Below are positions 52,108 through 61,027 of a DNA stretch of 64,000 bases, one piece after another. The notes under the pieces are model-generated. The model was not told the origin of the DNA. It made no database searches and saw only the letters and a list, made by a program, of their open reading frames with translations. This DNA is from Flectobacillus longus (lineage in GTDB: Bacteria; Bacteroidota; Bacteroidia; Cytophagales; Spirosomataceae), in the NCBI RefSeq assembly GCF_030056705.1, contig NZ_JASHIC010000017.1, positions 1 to 64,000 of the forward strand. The letters run 5' to 3'. A program made the position numbers and the translations under genes. Position 1 is the first letter of the stretch; each line of letters opens with the position of its first letter.

Positions 52108-53733
52108 ATGAAAAAAATTTCCATCATCCTACTGCTACTGGTAGGTATAGTTGGTGTATTTGTGGCACTAAAACCGCATAAGCCCAAACGTCCGAATATT
52201 GTTTTTATCATGTCTGATGACCATGCTTATCAGGCAATTTCAGCTTATGATAAACGTCTCACAAGCACACCCAACATCGACAGAATCGCTAAAGATGGTA
52301 TGCTTTTTACCAATGCTTGCGTAACTAACTCAATTTGTGCACCTTCACGAGCCGTGATTTTGACAGGAAAACATAGTCATATCAACGGAAAGGTTGACAA
52401 CTACTTTCCATTTGACACAACTAATATTACATTCCCTCAGCTATTACAAGCCAATGGTTATCAGACAGCTATGTTTGGAAAACTACATTTTGGTAATAAT
52501 CCCAAAGGCTTTGATGAGTTCCAGATTTTACCAGACCAAGGTAATTACTATAACCCCGACATCATTACCAAAAAAGAAGGTCCTAAAAAACTTATGGGTT
52601 ATGTAACTGACCTTATCACAGATATTACGCTCAACTGGCTCAAAAACGAGAGAGATCCAGATAAACCTTTCTTTTTGGCATATTTGCACAAAGCTCCACA
52701 CCGCGAATGGATTCCTGCTGAACGTCATTATAAAGAATTTATTCATAAAACTTTCCCTGAACCAAGCACCCTTTTTGATAATTACGAAGGACGTGGAACA
52801 GCCGCTAAAGAAGCCGAAATGAATCTTCTTAAGCACATGAACTGGGCTGGAGACTCGAAGGTTTTCCCTGAAAATATGAAAAAATTGGGTATCAAAGAAT
52901 CTCATTCTTATGATATTGCTTTGTACAATGCAACTGTTGGTCGCATGAATCCTGAACAAAGAAAAGTTTGGGACGATACTTACCGTCCTATGAATGAGGA
53001 ATTTATGAAGAAATACCCTACCATGACCGAAAAAGAAAAAATGCAATGGCGTTATCAGCGTTACATGCAAGATTATCTAGGTTGTATTGCTTCGGTGGAT
53101 GAGGGCGTTGGAAAAGTTTTAGATTTCTTGAAGGAAAACGGTTTGGATGAAAATACGATTGTGGTTTATACTTCCGACCAAGGGTTTTACTTGGGCGAAC
53201 ACGGCTGGTTTGACAAACGATTTATTTTCGATGAATCTTTCAAAACACCTTTAATCGTAAAATGGCCGGGGATCATTAAAGCCGGTTCAAAGAATTCACA
53301 AATGGTTCAGAATCTGGATTTTGCGCAGACTTTTCTTGAAGCAGCAGGAATCAAACCTCCTTCAGATATGCAGGGTGAAAGCTTAATTCCTATTTTTAAA
53401 GGACAAGGAAAAAACTTTAGAGATGCCGCATACTATCATTATTACGAATACCCAAGTGTGCACATGGTAAAACGCCATTATGGTATTGTGACTGAACAAT
53501 TTAAGCTTATCCACTTCTATTATGATGTAGATGAATGGGAATTATATGATAGGAGAAAAGATAAAAACGAGCTCAAGAACGTATATAATGACCCTGCTTA
53601 TGCCAAAATCAAAGCAGATTTACATAAAAAACTAGCTCAATTACGTATCAAATACAAAGATTCGGAAGAGCTTGACAAAATGTATATTGCCAAATATAAG
53701 GAACTCGAAAAGAGCGGGAAAATCGTTCGATAG
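52108..53733 (+). CDS. Sulfatase of the S1 (formylglycine) family
   Basis: This 541-residue exported enzyme hydrolyses sulfate esters. The catalytic Cys77 lies in CAPSR (77-81), the signature recognised for conversion to formylglycine. The metal-binding aspartates Asp37-Asp38 are in MSDDHA, and YTSDQGFYLGEHGWF near 350-364 supplies further ligands. The N-terminus is a hydrophobic signal or anchor (about 4-21). LHKAPHREW near 189-197 is typical of carbohydrate sulfatases of the S1 family. Its place before a SusCD/heparinase/GH88 locus suggests removal of sulfate from a glycosaminoglycan-like polymer. Position specificity is not determinable. Confidence 0.92.
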   Translation: MKKISIILLLLVGIVGVFVALKPHKPKRPNIVFIMSDDHAYQAISAYDKRLTSTPNIDRIAKDGMLFTNACVTNSICAPSRAVILTGKHSHINGKVDNYFPFDTTNITFPQLLQANGYQTAMFGKLHFGNNPKGFDEFQILPDQGNYYNPDIITKKEGPKKLMGYVTDLITDITLNWLKNERDPDKPFFLAYLHKAPHREWIPAERHYKEFIHKTFPEPSTLFDNYEGRGTAAKEAEMNLLKHMNWAGDSKVFPENMKKLGIKESHSYDIALYNATVGRMNPEQRKVWDDTYRPMNEEFMKKYPTMTEKEKMQWRYQRYMQDYLGCIASVDEGVGKVLDFLKENGLDENTIVVYTSDQGFYLGEHGWFDKRFIFDESFKTPLIVKWPGIIKAGSKNSQMVQNLDFAQTFLEAAGIKPPSDMQGESLIPIFKGQGKNFRDAAYYHYYEYPSVHMVKRHYGIVTEQFKLIHFYYDVDEWELYDRRKDKNELKNVYNDPAYAKIKADLHKKLAQLRIKYKDSEELDKMYIAKYKELEKSGKIVR

Positions 53734-53821
53734 CGGATTGTGGATTACTGATTTCGAGATTTAGGATTAAGTAGTATGCTATACTTCCACAATCTAAAAT
53801 CCAACATCCCAAATTGATGCT
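53734..53821. repeat. Imperfect inverted repeat after the sulfatase gene
   Basis: GATTGTGGA near 53737 is complementary to TCCACAATC near 53786, with partial pairing in between (ATTTAGGATT with AATCTAAAATCC). This may be another dispersed intergenic element. No ORF is seen. Confidence 0.35.
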
Positions 53822-53829
53822 TTTTACAC

Positions 53830-53860
53830 AGGTGCTGGATACTTATTCAGCACCTTTTTT
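53830..53860 (+). terminator. Rho-independent terminator downstream of the sulfatase
   Basis: A 10-bp stem (53830-53839 with 53846-53855, one G-T pair) with a 6-nt loop is followed directly by TTTTT. It ends the sulfatase transcript and separates it from the sigma-factor operon. Confidence 0.75.
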
Positions 53861-54011
53861 ATGGTATAATTTCCAATATCAATCCTAAAAAATTAGATAT
53901 AAAATACTTTTTCTTAAAATTTTTAAAAAAATCTCATTTTTCACTACGTAGTTTTTGCACCATTTTTGTCTTTACAGTATAATAGCATCAAAATGTGTGA
54001 AAGACTTTACT

Positions 54012-54668
54012 ATGATTCGTCAAGAACCTAAATCTATAACTACTGAAAATGATAATCCTACGTTGGACTTTGTAGAGCCACATCCGGAAACAGAGGGGAG
54101 AATTATTGATGGAGCAGAACTGGCAGCAAAGCTTGCATTTCAGACACATCCACAAAAAGGTTGTGAAATACTTTTTGGGATGTATTATCGAGCACTTTGT
54201 TCACACGCCATCAGGTACGTATATATCAAAGAGGTAGCCGAAGATATTGTCAGCGATGTCTTTTGTAATTTTTGGAAAACCCAGTCGTACCAATCGATTA
54301 ATACATCCTATCGTGCCTATTTGTTTAGAGCAGTTCGCAACAGAGCCCTGAATTATCTGGCTAATGAGTTCAAGCAAAGTGATTCGCTTGAGAAAGTCTA
54401 CCATATCGAAGGTGCCGAACTACCCGAGCAAATCATGCAATATGAAGAGCTACACCAGAAAATAGAACTGATAATCAATACATTACCTAAACAGTGTCAA
54501 AAAGTATTTTTGATGAATCGCTTTGAAGGTAAAAAAGCTAAAGAAATTGCCGACGAGCTTGATATTTCATATCGTACCGTCGAAACACATATTCACAAAG
54601 CAATACAAGCGCTCAAGTTTGGCCTCAAAGACCTATTTCTATGGATTAGTCTATACTTTGTATTTTAA
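54012..54668 (+). CDS. ECF-type RNA polymerase sigma factor (Bacteroidota family)
   Basis: I prefer the ATG at 54012, giving 218 residues. An in-frame ATG at 53955 adds 19 non-conserved residues. Sigma region 2 runs through YYRALCSHAIRYV and AEDIVSDVFCNFWK; region 4 is in LPKQCQKVFLMNRFEGKKAKEIAD and SYRTVETHIHKAIQALK. It belongs to the sigma type paired with FecR anti-sigma and STN-containing SusC transporters, so it should switch on this locus when the ligand binds SusC. The 150-bp upstream gap is very AT-rich and shows no exact TAnnTTTG box. Confidence 0.92.
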   Translation: MIRQEPKSITTENDNPTLDFVEPHPETEGRIIDGAELAAKLAFQTHPQKGCEILFGMYYRALCSHAIRYVYIKEVAEDIVSDVFCNFWKTQSYQSINTSYRAYLFRAVRNRALNYLANEFKQSDSLEKVYHIEGAELPEQIMQYEELHQKIELIINTLPKQCQKVFLMNRFEGKKAKEIADELDISYRTVETHIHKAIQALKFGLKDLFLWISLYFVF

Positions 54669-54699
54669 AAAACCTGATAAACAAACACATTGAAAAATT

Positions 54700-55695
54700 A
54701 TGGAATCTGTAGTCAATAGACATATACTTTTTGAGCATTTTGCAGGGAAAAGTTCGCCTCTGCAAAAGCAATACATTGAAGAATGGCTCAAAAAAACTCA
54801 AAATCAAGAATTGTTTTATTTATGGTTGTTGGAGTGGGAAACACAACATCCTCAATACAATCCATCTGTAGAAAAACGCCTCCAAGATTTTAAACAAATC
54901 ATGGCGCAAACAGCTGAGGAAGAAACTCTTACGCTAGATAAAGAAATAGATAATCGAGCAAATAATTGGTTCAAAATAAGTAGAATAGCGGCTACTTTGG
55001 TATTATTAGGTTTGGGGTCTTGGTATTTTAAAGATCATTTTCAGTACCAAATTTATGAGACTAATTTTGGTCAGGTTGAAAAAATTGAATTGAAAGATGG
55101 CACCATGGTTACACTCAATGCCAATTCAACCTTAAAAGTGCCTAGATTTGGATTTGGCACCAAAAATAGAGAAGTTGAGCTTATTGGAGAAGCTGTATTT
55201 TCGGTTACTCATACACCTGACAATCAGAAATTTATCGTAAAAACTCAGCGTAATTTTGAAGTGGTTGTGTTAGGTACAGAATTTAGTGTTTTTAGTCGAG
55301 AAAGAGGGGCAAAAGTAATGCTCAATAAAGGAAAAGTAAGATTAGAATATCAGGAAAATCAAGTCAAAAAGGAAATCACCATGCGTCCTGGCGAGTTGGT
55401 CAAGCTTGATATTCGGAATCATATACAAAAAGATACTGCCAAAACCTTTGACCCTATTATTGCATGGCAACAAAACAGATTGATTTTTGAAGATACCAAC
55501 CTGTTTGAGTTCACTCAAATTATGGAAGAAAATTATGGTGTAAAAGTAAAATTACAAAGTGACTCTTTGGCCAAAAAGACCCTTGTAGGTTCATACAAAG
55601 CCCAAAATGCAGAAGAGTTGCTAAATACCGTTGTAGAATTATTAGACCTCAAGTTATCCAAAACAGGGAACACGTTCGTGCTCTCGGAGAAGTAA
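54700..55695 (+). CDS. FecR-family anti-sigma/signal-transducing protein
   Basis: This 331-residue membrane protein has a cytoplasmic N-terminus, one transmembrane helix (about 93-108) and a periplasmic FecR domain with VEKIELKDGTMVTLNANSTL and RNFEVVVLGTEFSV. The C-terminal part is a DUF4974/STN-like domain with NLFEFTQIMEENYGV. It relays the signal from the SusC STN domain to the sigma factor encoded 31 bp upstream. It is followed 32 bp later by the SusC gene. Confidence 0.94.
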   Translation: MESVVNRHILFEHFAGKSSPLQKQYIEEWLKKTQNQELFYLWLLEWETQHPQYNPSVEKRLQDFKQIMAQTAEEETLTLDKEIDNRANNWFKISRIAATLVLLGLGSWYFKDHFQYQIYETNFGQVEKIELKDGTMVTLNANSTLKVPRFGFGTKNREVELIGEAVFSVTHTPDNQKFIVKTQRNFEVVVLGTEFSVFSRERGAKVMLNKGKVRLEYQENQVKKEITMRPGELVKLDIRNHIQKDTAKTFDPIIAWQQNRLIFEDTNLFEFTQIMEENYGVKVKLQSDSLAKKTLVGSYKAQNAEELLNTVVELLDLKLSKTGNTFVLSEK

Positions 55696-55727
55696 AAATA
55701 TTCCATTACCTTCTAAATAAATTTTCT

Positions 55728-58700
55728 ATGAATCTAGCTTTACCTGCAATGCTCAAAGCCAGCGTGTTATTCAGCACAATGGCTTTGGGGGGACAGCCGT
55801 GTAATGCCCAAGTATTTGCTATGGCACAAAAAAATATCTTGAGCAGAACAAAAACCGAGCAACATTTGACAAACAACACCCAAAAACTTAGAGAGGTGCT
55901 CGGACAATTAAAAAATCACTATCGTGTCGACATTTTGTTTGAAGGAGGAACAATCGAAAAGGTAACCGTCAACCAACAATTAGTAGACTGGAATCAAAAA
56001 ATTGAAAACAATCTCGAAAGACTCTTAGAATCCACAAAATTAAAGTACAAAAAGTCAAAATCAGGCGCTTATTTGATTGTTGAAAAATTTCCTTCACAAT
56101 CATCAGATACCAAAAGTGGTGCAACAAAAGAAGAATATCTTCCCAAAATTATCTCATCAGAACATCCAGTAGTACTCAACACCAACGCCCCGATGTTTTC
56201 GCCAGGACAGTTGCAAGTGGTGATGGAACAAAACGTGACAGGGAAAGTGACAGATGAAAAAGGTGAACCACTTGCGGGCGTTAATATTGCCTTGAAAGGA
56301 ACTACCAGAGGAGTAAATTCAGATGGAAACGGTCGATATAAAATCAATGTGCCTAATAGTGGTGCAGTATTGGTCTTCTCTTTTGTAGGATTCGTGAGTA
56401 AAGAAGTAGCTGTTGGTTCGCAAAACATGATTAACATCGTACTCGAATCGGACAACAAATCACTCGACGAAGTAGTAGTGGTAGGTTATGGGACACAAAA
56501 GAAAGCGAATTTGACTGGAGCTGTTTCAACGATTGATTCAAAAGTTATTGAAAACCGTCCTGTGTCAAACGTAGCTAATGCTTTACAGGGTGTTACTTCT
56601 GGTTTGATTATCACTCGTGGTACAGGTCAGCCTGGCAACGAAGGTATTGGTATTCAGATTCGTGGCGCTACTTCTGCCAATGGAAACGTAGATCCATTGG
56701 TATTGGTCGACGGCGTAACCGTTTCTAGTTTTACTTTACAAACCCTCAATCCCAACGATATCGAGAATATCAGTGTGTTAAAAGATGCGGCGGCAGCGGC
56801 CATTTATGGTGCTCAAGCAGCAGGTGGAGTAATTTTGATTACTACTAAAAAAGGTAAATCGGGTAAAACTGTTTTTGATTATTCCAACCAAATCGGGGTA
56901 GACTGGGCACTCAACGTTCCTGAAAGGTTACCGCTTTTGGAAGAAGCACTTTATGCCAATTTAGCTCGAAAAAATGCTAAAACAGGTCCTGAATATACCG
57001 ACGATGATTTACAGCGTATCAGAGATGGCGTTCCTTATGTTGTAAACCCTTCTGACACAACAAGATATATTTTTTATAACCAAGAAGATCAAATTGGTCA
57101 AGTGGTTAGAAAATATACGCCTATGCAAACGCATAATTTCTCAGCAAGAGGTGGAAATGAAAAAACCAATTACTTGGTATCATTGGGCTATTATGGCAAA
57201 CAAGGTTTGTTCAGAGTAGGTCCCGACCGTCTTGACCGTTACAACGTTCGTTTCAATTTAGGCTCACAACTGACTAAGCATATTTCTTTGGATTCTCGTA
57301 TTGCCTATACCAAGCAAGACCAACAAGCCTCATCAGCAAGTACCGACGGCGAGGGATTGGTATATCAGGTATATCGCTTGCGTACACGCTTCCCTATTTT
57401 TACTCCAGAAGGAAGACTCAACGGTGGTGCAGGTTCGTCAGCTAACAATGCCTATGCCTTGCTAAAAGAAGGTGGATACAACAACATGGATAGAAATTTC
57501 TTTGATGGGGTATTTACTTTAGCCGCAAAAGATGTTCTAAAAGGATTACAATTGCGTGCAGTATTAGGACAACAATATCGCTTTGGAGAAAGGAGAAGAT
57601 TTGCTCGTCAGGTAGAACTTTGGGGAAGATTTGCTCCCGTTTTTTACCTAAATAATCCTAACTCGTATGCCGTAACCAACGAATTTACCAATAATACCAA
57701 CATTCAATTATTGGCAGATTATGATTTTAGTATCAAGAAAAACAAAATACATGTAATGGGTGGATACCAATGGGAAGATAGCCGTTTTACCTCTACCAGT
57801 ACAACCTCATTGAGCCTAGTAAGTAATGACCAACCTACACTCAACCTTGGCGATGACAAAACCAAGAGCAACAGCGAAACCATCAACACCTATGCTTTTC
57901 AATCTTATTTTGGTCGCTTGAATTATAATTATGATGATAGAATCTTGTTTGAAGCAACTTTCCGTGCTGACGAAAGTTCGAGATTAGCGCCAGGTAAACG
58001 CATTAAGTTTTTCCCTTCTACCTCTGTCGGATGGAATCTACACCATGAAAAATGGTTTAGTAATAACATCGGTCTATTCTCTGAATTTAAGGTAAGAGGC
58101 TCGTGGGGACAATTAGGAAATGCTTTGGGCATAGGCTTTTATGACTACCTCAATTTGCTAACAAGAGGCTCAAGCTTGGTAATGGGTAGTCCAGAATCCC
58201 GTACTTCGTATTTCTATCAAAGCGTAGTACCTTCTTCAGATTTATCATGGGAAACCATCGAAACAAGCAACGGAGGTTTGGATATAGGTTTATTGAAAAA
58301 CAAACTTCAAATCAGTGGCGATTACTACGTAAAATATAATCGCAATATGCTGACACCTTTGCAGTTACCAAGTACATTCGGCGTAGGAACACCTAAAATC
58401 AACAACGGTGAATTGAAGTCGTGGGGATGGGAGCTTGAAGTAAAATTTAGAGATAAAATCGGAGAACATTTTAGCTACAACGTTGGATTTAACCTTTCGG
58501 ACAACCAAAACAAACTCATGAGCTATGCAGGTCGTAGAGTATTAGGTGCTGGAACAGTTTCATTATTAGAAGGTTATCCTTTAAATACTATTTGGGGATA
58601 CAAAACCGAAGGGTATTTCCAAACAGACGATGAAGTAAAAACCCATGCCTTCCAAGATAGTCGTACGGGAGCAGGTGATGTCAAATATATAGACCAAAAT

Positions 58701-59258
58701 GGTGACGGAAAAATCACAATTGGAAAAGGTACACCAGAAGACCCAGGCGATTTGGTCATGTTGGGTACAGACCAACCAAGATATGTATTTGGGCTAAATT
58801 TCGGATTCCAGTACAAAGCATTTGACTTTACAGCCTTTATTCAAGGCGTTGGTGAGCGCTCTTTTATGCCAAATAGCGAAGCAATTGAGCCACTTGCACA
58901 AGCATGGAAACAACCATTGGCTGTACACCGTGACTATTGGACACCCGAAAACCCCAATGCTACTTTCCCTAGACCTTATCTACAAGGTGGGTTTAGATAC
59001 TTGCCTTCCGATAAATGGATTATGAATGGGCAATATGCTCGTTTGAAAAATATTCAAATTGGTTATACTGTTCCTCCAAATGTATTAAAGAAAATTGGCA
59101 TCACACGTGCTAGAATATTTGTATCGGGACAAGATGTATATTCATTGACAAGGTTAGGCGTGTTTAATAATTATTTCAACCCAGAACAACGGAACGGTTC
59201 ACAAAACGATTATCCATTTTTTGGTACCATCACAGGAGGCTTGAACTTATCATTCTAA
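55728..59258 (+). CDS. SusC/RagA TonB-dependent transporter with STN signalling domain
   Basis: This 1176-residue outer-membrane transporter starts with a signal peptide (about 1-28, ending CNAQ). An STN (secretin/TonB N-terminal) domain follows at about 45-120 (LREVLGQLKNHYRVDILF, LLESTKLKYKKSKSGAYLIV). A carboxypeptidase-regulatory-like domain (GKVTDEKGEPLAGVNIALKG near 172-191) and the TonB box region SLDEVVVVGYG come next, then the plug and barrel, which ends in NLSF. The STN domain ties it to the FecR/sigma pair just upstream. It probably imports oligosaccharides made by the heparinase-type lyase. Confidence 0.95.
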   Translation: MNLALPAMLKASVLFSTMALGGQPCNAQVFAMAQKNILSRTKTEQHLTNNTQKLREVLGQLKNHYRVDILFEGGTIEKVTVNQQLVDWNQKIENNLERLLESTKLKYKKSKSGAYLIVEKFPSQSSDTKSGATKEEYLPKIISSEHPVVLNTNAPMFSPGQLQVVMEQNVTGKVTDEKGEPLAGVNIALKGTTRGVNSDGNGRYKINVPNSGAVLVFSFVGFVSKEVAVGSQNMINIVLESDNKSLDEVVVVGYGTQKKANLTGAVSTIDSKVIENRPVSNVANALQGVTSGLIITRGTGQPGNEGIGIQIRGATSANGNVDPLVLVDGVTVSSFTLQTLNPNDIENISVLKDAAAAAIYGAQAAGGVILITTKKGKSGKTVFDYSNQIGVDWALNVPERLPLLEEALYANLARKNAKTGPEYTDDDLQRIRDGVPYVVNPSDTTRYIFYNQEDQIGQVVRKYTPMQTHNFSARGGNEKTNYLVSLGYYGKQGLFRVGPDRLDRYNVRFNLGSQLTKHISLDSRIAYTKQDQQASSASTDGEGLVYQVYRLRTRFPIFTPEGRLNGGAGSSANNAYALLKEGGYNNMDRNFFDGVFTLAAKDVLKGLQLRAVLGQQYRFGERRRFARQVELWGRFAPVFYLNNPNSYAVTNEFTNNTNIQLLADYDFSIKKNKIHVMGGYQWEDSRFTSTSTTSLSLVSNDQPTLNLGDDKTKSNSETINTYAFQSYFGRLNYNYDDRILFEATFRADESSRLAPGKRIKFFPSTSVGWNLHHEKWFSNNIGLFSEFKVRGSWGQLGNALGIGFYDYLNLLTRGSSLVMGSPESRTSYFYQSVVPSSDLSWETIETSNGGLDIGLLKNKLQISGDYYVKYNRNMLTPLQLPSTFGVGTPKINNGELKSWGWELEVKFRDKIGEHFSYNVGFNLSDNQNKLMSYAGRRVLGAGTVSLLEGYPLNTIWGYKTEGYFQTDDEVKTHAFQDSRTGAGDVKYIDQNGDGKITIGKGTPEDPGDLVMLGTDQPRYVFGLNFGFQYKAFDFTAFIQGVGERSFMPNSEAIEPLAQAWKQPLAVHRDYWTPENPNATFPRPYLQGGFRYLPSDKWIMNGQYARLKNIQIGYTVPPNVLKKIGITRARIFVSGQDVYSLTRLGVFNNYFNPEQRNGSQNDYPFFGTITGGLNLSF

Positions 59259-59289
59259 AACCCCAAAATTCTATATAACATTCTGGATT

Positions 59290-60915
59290 ATGAAAAAGAC
59301 TTTATTCAAACATATATCTTTGGCACTATTGCTCACGATGGGCTTAGGCTCTTGCGATGTAGACCGCATTCCTGAAACACAACTTAGTGACCCTGCATTC
59401 TGGAAAACAGAAAGAGATTTGCAAGGAGCGGCCAATTTTTTATATACTTATTTGCCAGGATTGCCCAATACTGATGATAACTGGTCTGACGATACTTATG
59501 CTCGTGCTCCCAATGGAATTAGTGATGGTACACGTATAGCTCCTGCTACTGATGGAACATATAATAATTCGTATCAGCTCATTCGGGCAGCCAATAATAT
59601 CATCGAAAAAGCGCCTTTGGCACTTAACACAGGTGTAGCACCTGCTACCGTAGATCGTTATATTGCTGAAGCACGATTCTTTAGAGCTTGGGGATATTAC
59701 ACATTATTTCAACGTTATGGGGGTGTTCCGTTGATTTTATCAGTCTTGAAAGAAAATTCTCCTGAGCTATTCGCCCCTGCCAGTACCCGTGAAGAAGTTA
59801 TTCAAAGTATCTATAAAGATTTGGATTTTGCTGTCGAAAAGTTACCAACGCCAACTCAATTAGGAACTGCAAATTATGGTAGAATCTCTAAAACTGCTGC
59901 TTTGGCACTCAAATCTCGTGCAGCATTATTTGAGGGAACACGTTCCAAATTTCATGGCTATGGAGATTACAAAGCACATTTATCGATTTCATTGGCTGCT
60001 TCTAAGGCTATTATTGATAGCAAAGAACATGACTTGTTTGCGAGCTACTACAACCTTTTTCAATTGGCAGGTGAGGGTCGTCAAAACCGTGAAAATATCT
60101 TGGTAAAACAATATGGTATAAGCACTTCCGAAATTGTCCTCACACATGCTGCGGCTCGAAATTTGGAAAATGGAGCTGCTAGCCCAACACGCAACCTTGT
60201 GGATTCTTATTTGATGACAGATGGATTACCTATTGAAAAATCACCTTTGTACAAAAAGCCAACTGTTTCGACAGAGGTATTTAATAATAGAGATGAACGT
60301 CTGAGCTCAACTATCATGAAATCAGGTGATTCGTATATTGGGACAAATCCTATTTTCTCGGTGTCTGTTTTGGCGTTTCAATTAACAGGATTTTTATCTA
60401 AAAAGTATTTTAATACCGACGATTGGACTTTGCAACGCTCTAATATCGACGGAGTTGTGATTCGTTATGCGGAAGTTTTATTAAATTATGCAGAAGCAAG
60501 TTATGAACTCAACGAGTCTATTTCTGATGCTGATTTAGAATTGACTATCAACAAGTTGAGAACAAGAGGCAAAATAGCAAAATTGACTAATGCGTTTGCA
60601 AGTGCCAACGGACTTTCGATTCGAAACGAAATCCGTCGCGAGCGCCATGTCGAGCTAGCTGTGGAAGGTTTCCGTTATTGGGATTTGATTCGTTGGAAAA
60701 CAGCTGAGGTCGAACTAGTAAAACCAATTATTGGCAACTTTTTCTTCAAAAGTGAATTTGGTACTGCTACTTCCGTAAAACTCACTGCTGATAATTATAT
60801 CTTAGTACAAGAAGCTACATTCCGTCGTTTCGATCCAGCAAAAGATTATTTGTGGCCTATTCCAATTAATGAATTAGCGCTAAATCCTAATCTCAAGCAG
60901 AATCCAAATTGGTAG
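59290..60915 (+). CDS. SusD/RagB-family outer-membrane lipoprotein
   Basis: This 541-residue surface lipoprotein forms the binding lid of the upstream SusC. Its signal ends in GLGSC (Cys22). It has the SusD features ARFFRAWGYYTLFQRYGGVP near 129-148 and the C-terminal IRRERHVELAVEGFRYWDLIRW segment. It lies 31 bp after susC in the same direction. The ligand is expected to be the same sulfated uronic-acid polysaccharide targeted by the locus. Confidence 0.94.
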   Translation: MKKTLFKHISLALLLTMGLGSCDVDRIPETQLSDPAFWKTERDLQGAANFLYTYLPGLPNTDDNWSDDTYARAPNGISDGTRIAPATDGTYNNSYQLIRAANNIIEKAPLALNTGVAPATVDRYIAEARFFRAWGYYTLFQRYGGVPLILSVLKENSPELFAPASTREEVIQSIYKDLDFAVEKLPTPTQLGTANYGRISKTAALALKSRAALFEGTRSKFHGYGDYKAHLSISLAASKAIIDSKEHDLFASYYNLFQLAGEGRQNRENILVKQYGISTSEIVLTHAAARNLENGAASPTRNLVDSYLMTDGLPIEKSPLYKKPTVSTEVFNNRDERLSSTIMKSGDSYIGTNPIFSVSVLAFQLTGFLSKKYFNTDDWTLQRSNIDGVVIRYAEVLLNYAEASYELNESISDADLELTINKLRTRGKIAKLTNAFASANGLSIRNEIRRERHVELAVEGFRYWDLIRWKTAEVELVKPIIGNFFFKSEFGTATSVKLTADNYILVQEATFRRFDPAKDYLWPIPINELALNPNLKQNPNW

Positions 60916-60920
60916 GATAA

Positions 60921-61015
60921 TAGCTTACAGTCATCGGCTATGAGTTTTCAGCCCTTTTGATTACCTCTATTCACAATATCAGAAGCTGAAGGCTCGTGGC
61001 TGAAAGCTATTAAAC
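60921..61015. repeat. Family A repeat in inverted pair (SusD-heparinase gap)
   Basis: Two arms, TAATAGCTT...TTTTCAGCCC (60919-60953) and GCTGAAGG...GAAAGCTATTAA (60984-61013), are imperfect inverted copies. The left arm continues into a segment (60933-60973) that matches 27652-27690. The unit can form a large stem-loop in the transcript. Confidence 0.5.
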
Positions 61016-61027
61016 TTTAATGAAAAT

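Noticed and set aside
52528-53070. A 180-codon minus-strand open frame inside the sulfatase gene
   Set aside because: It lies fully within a gene with clear sulfatase motifs, has unusual Phe/His-rich composition and no start signals; it is a shadow frame.
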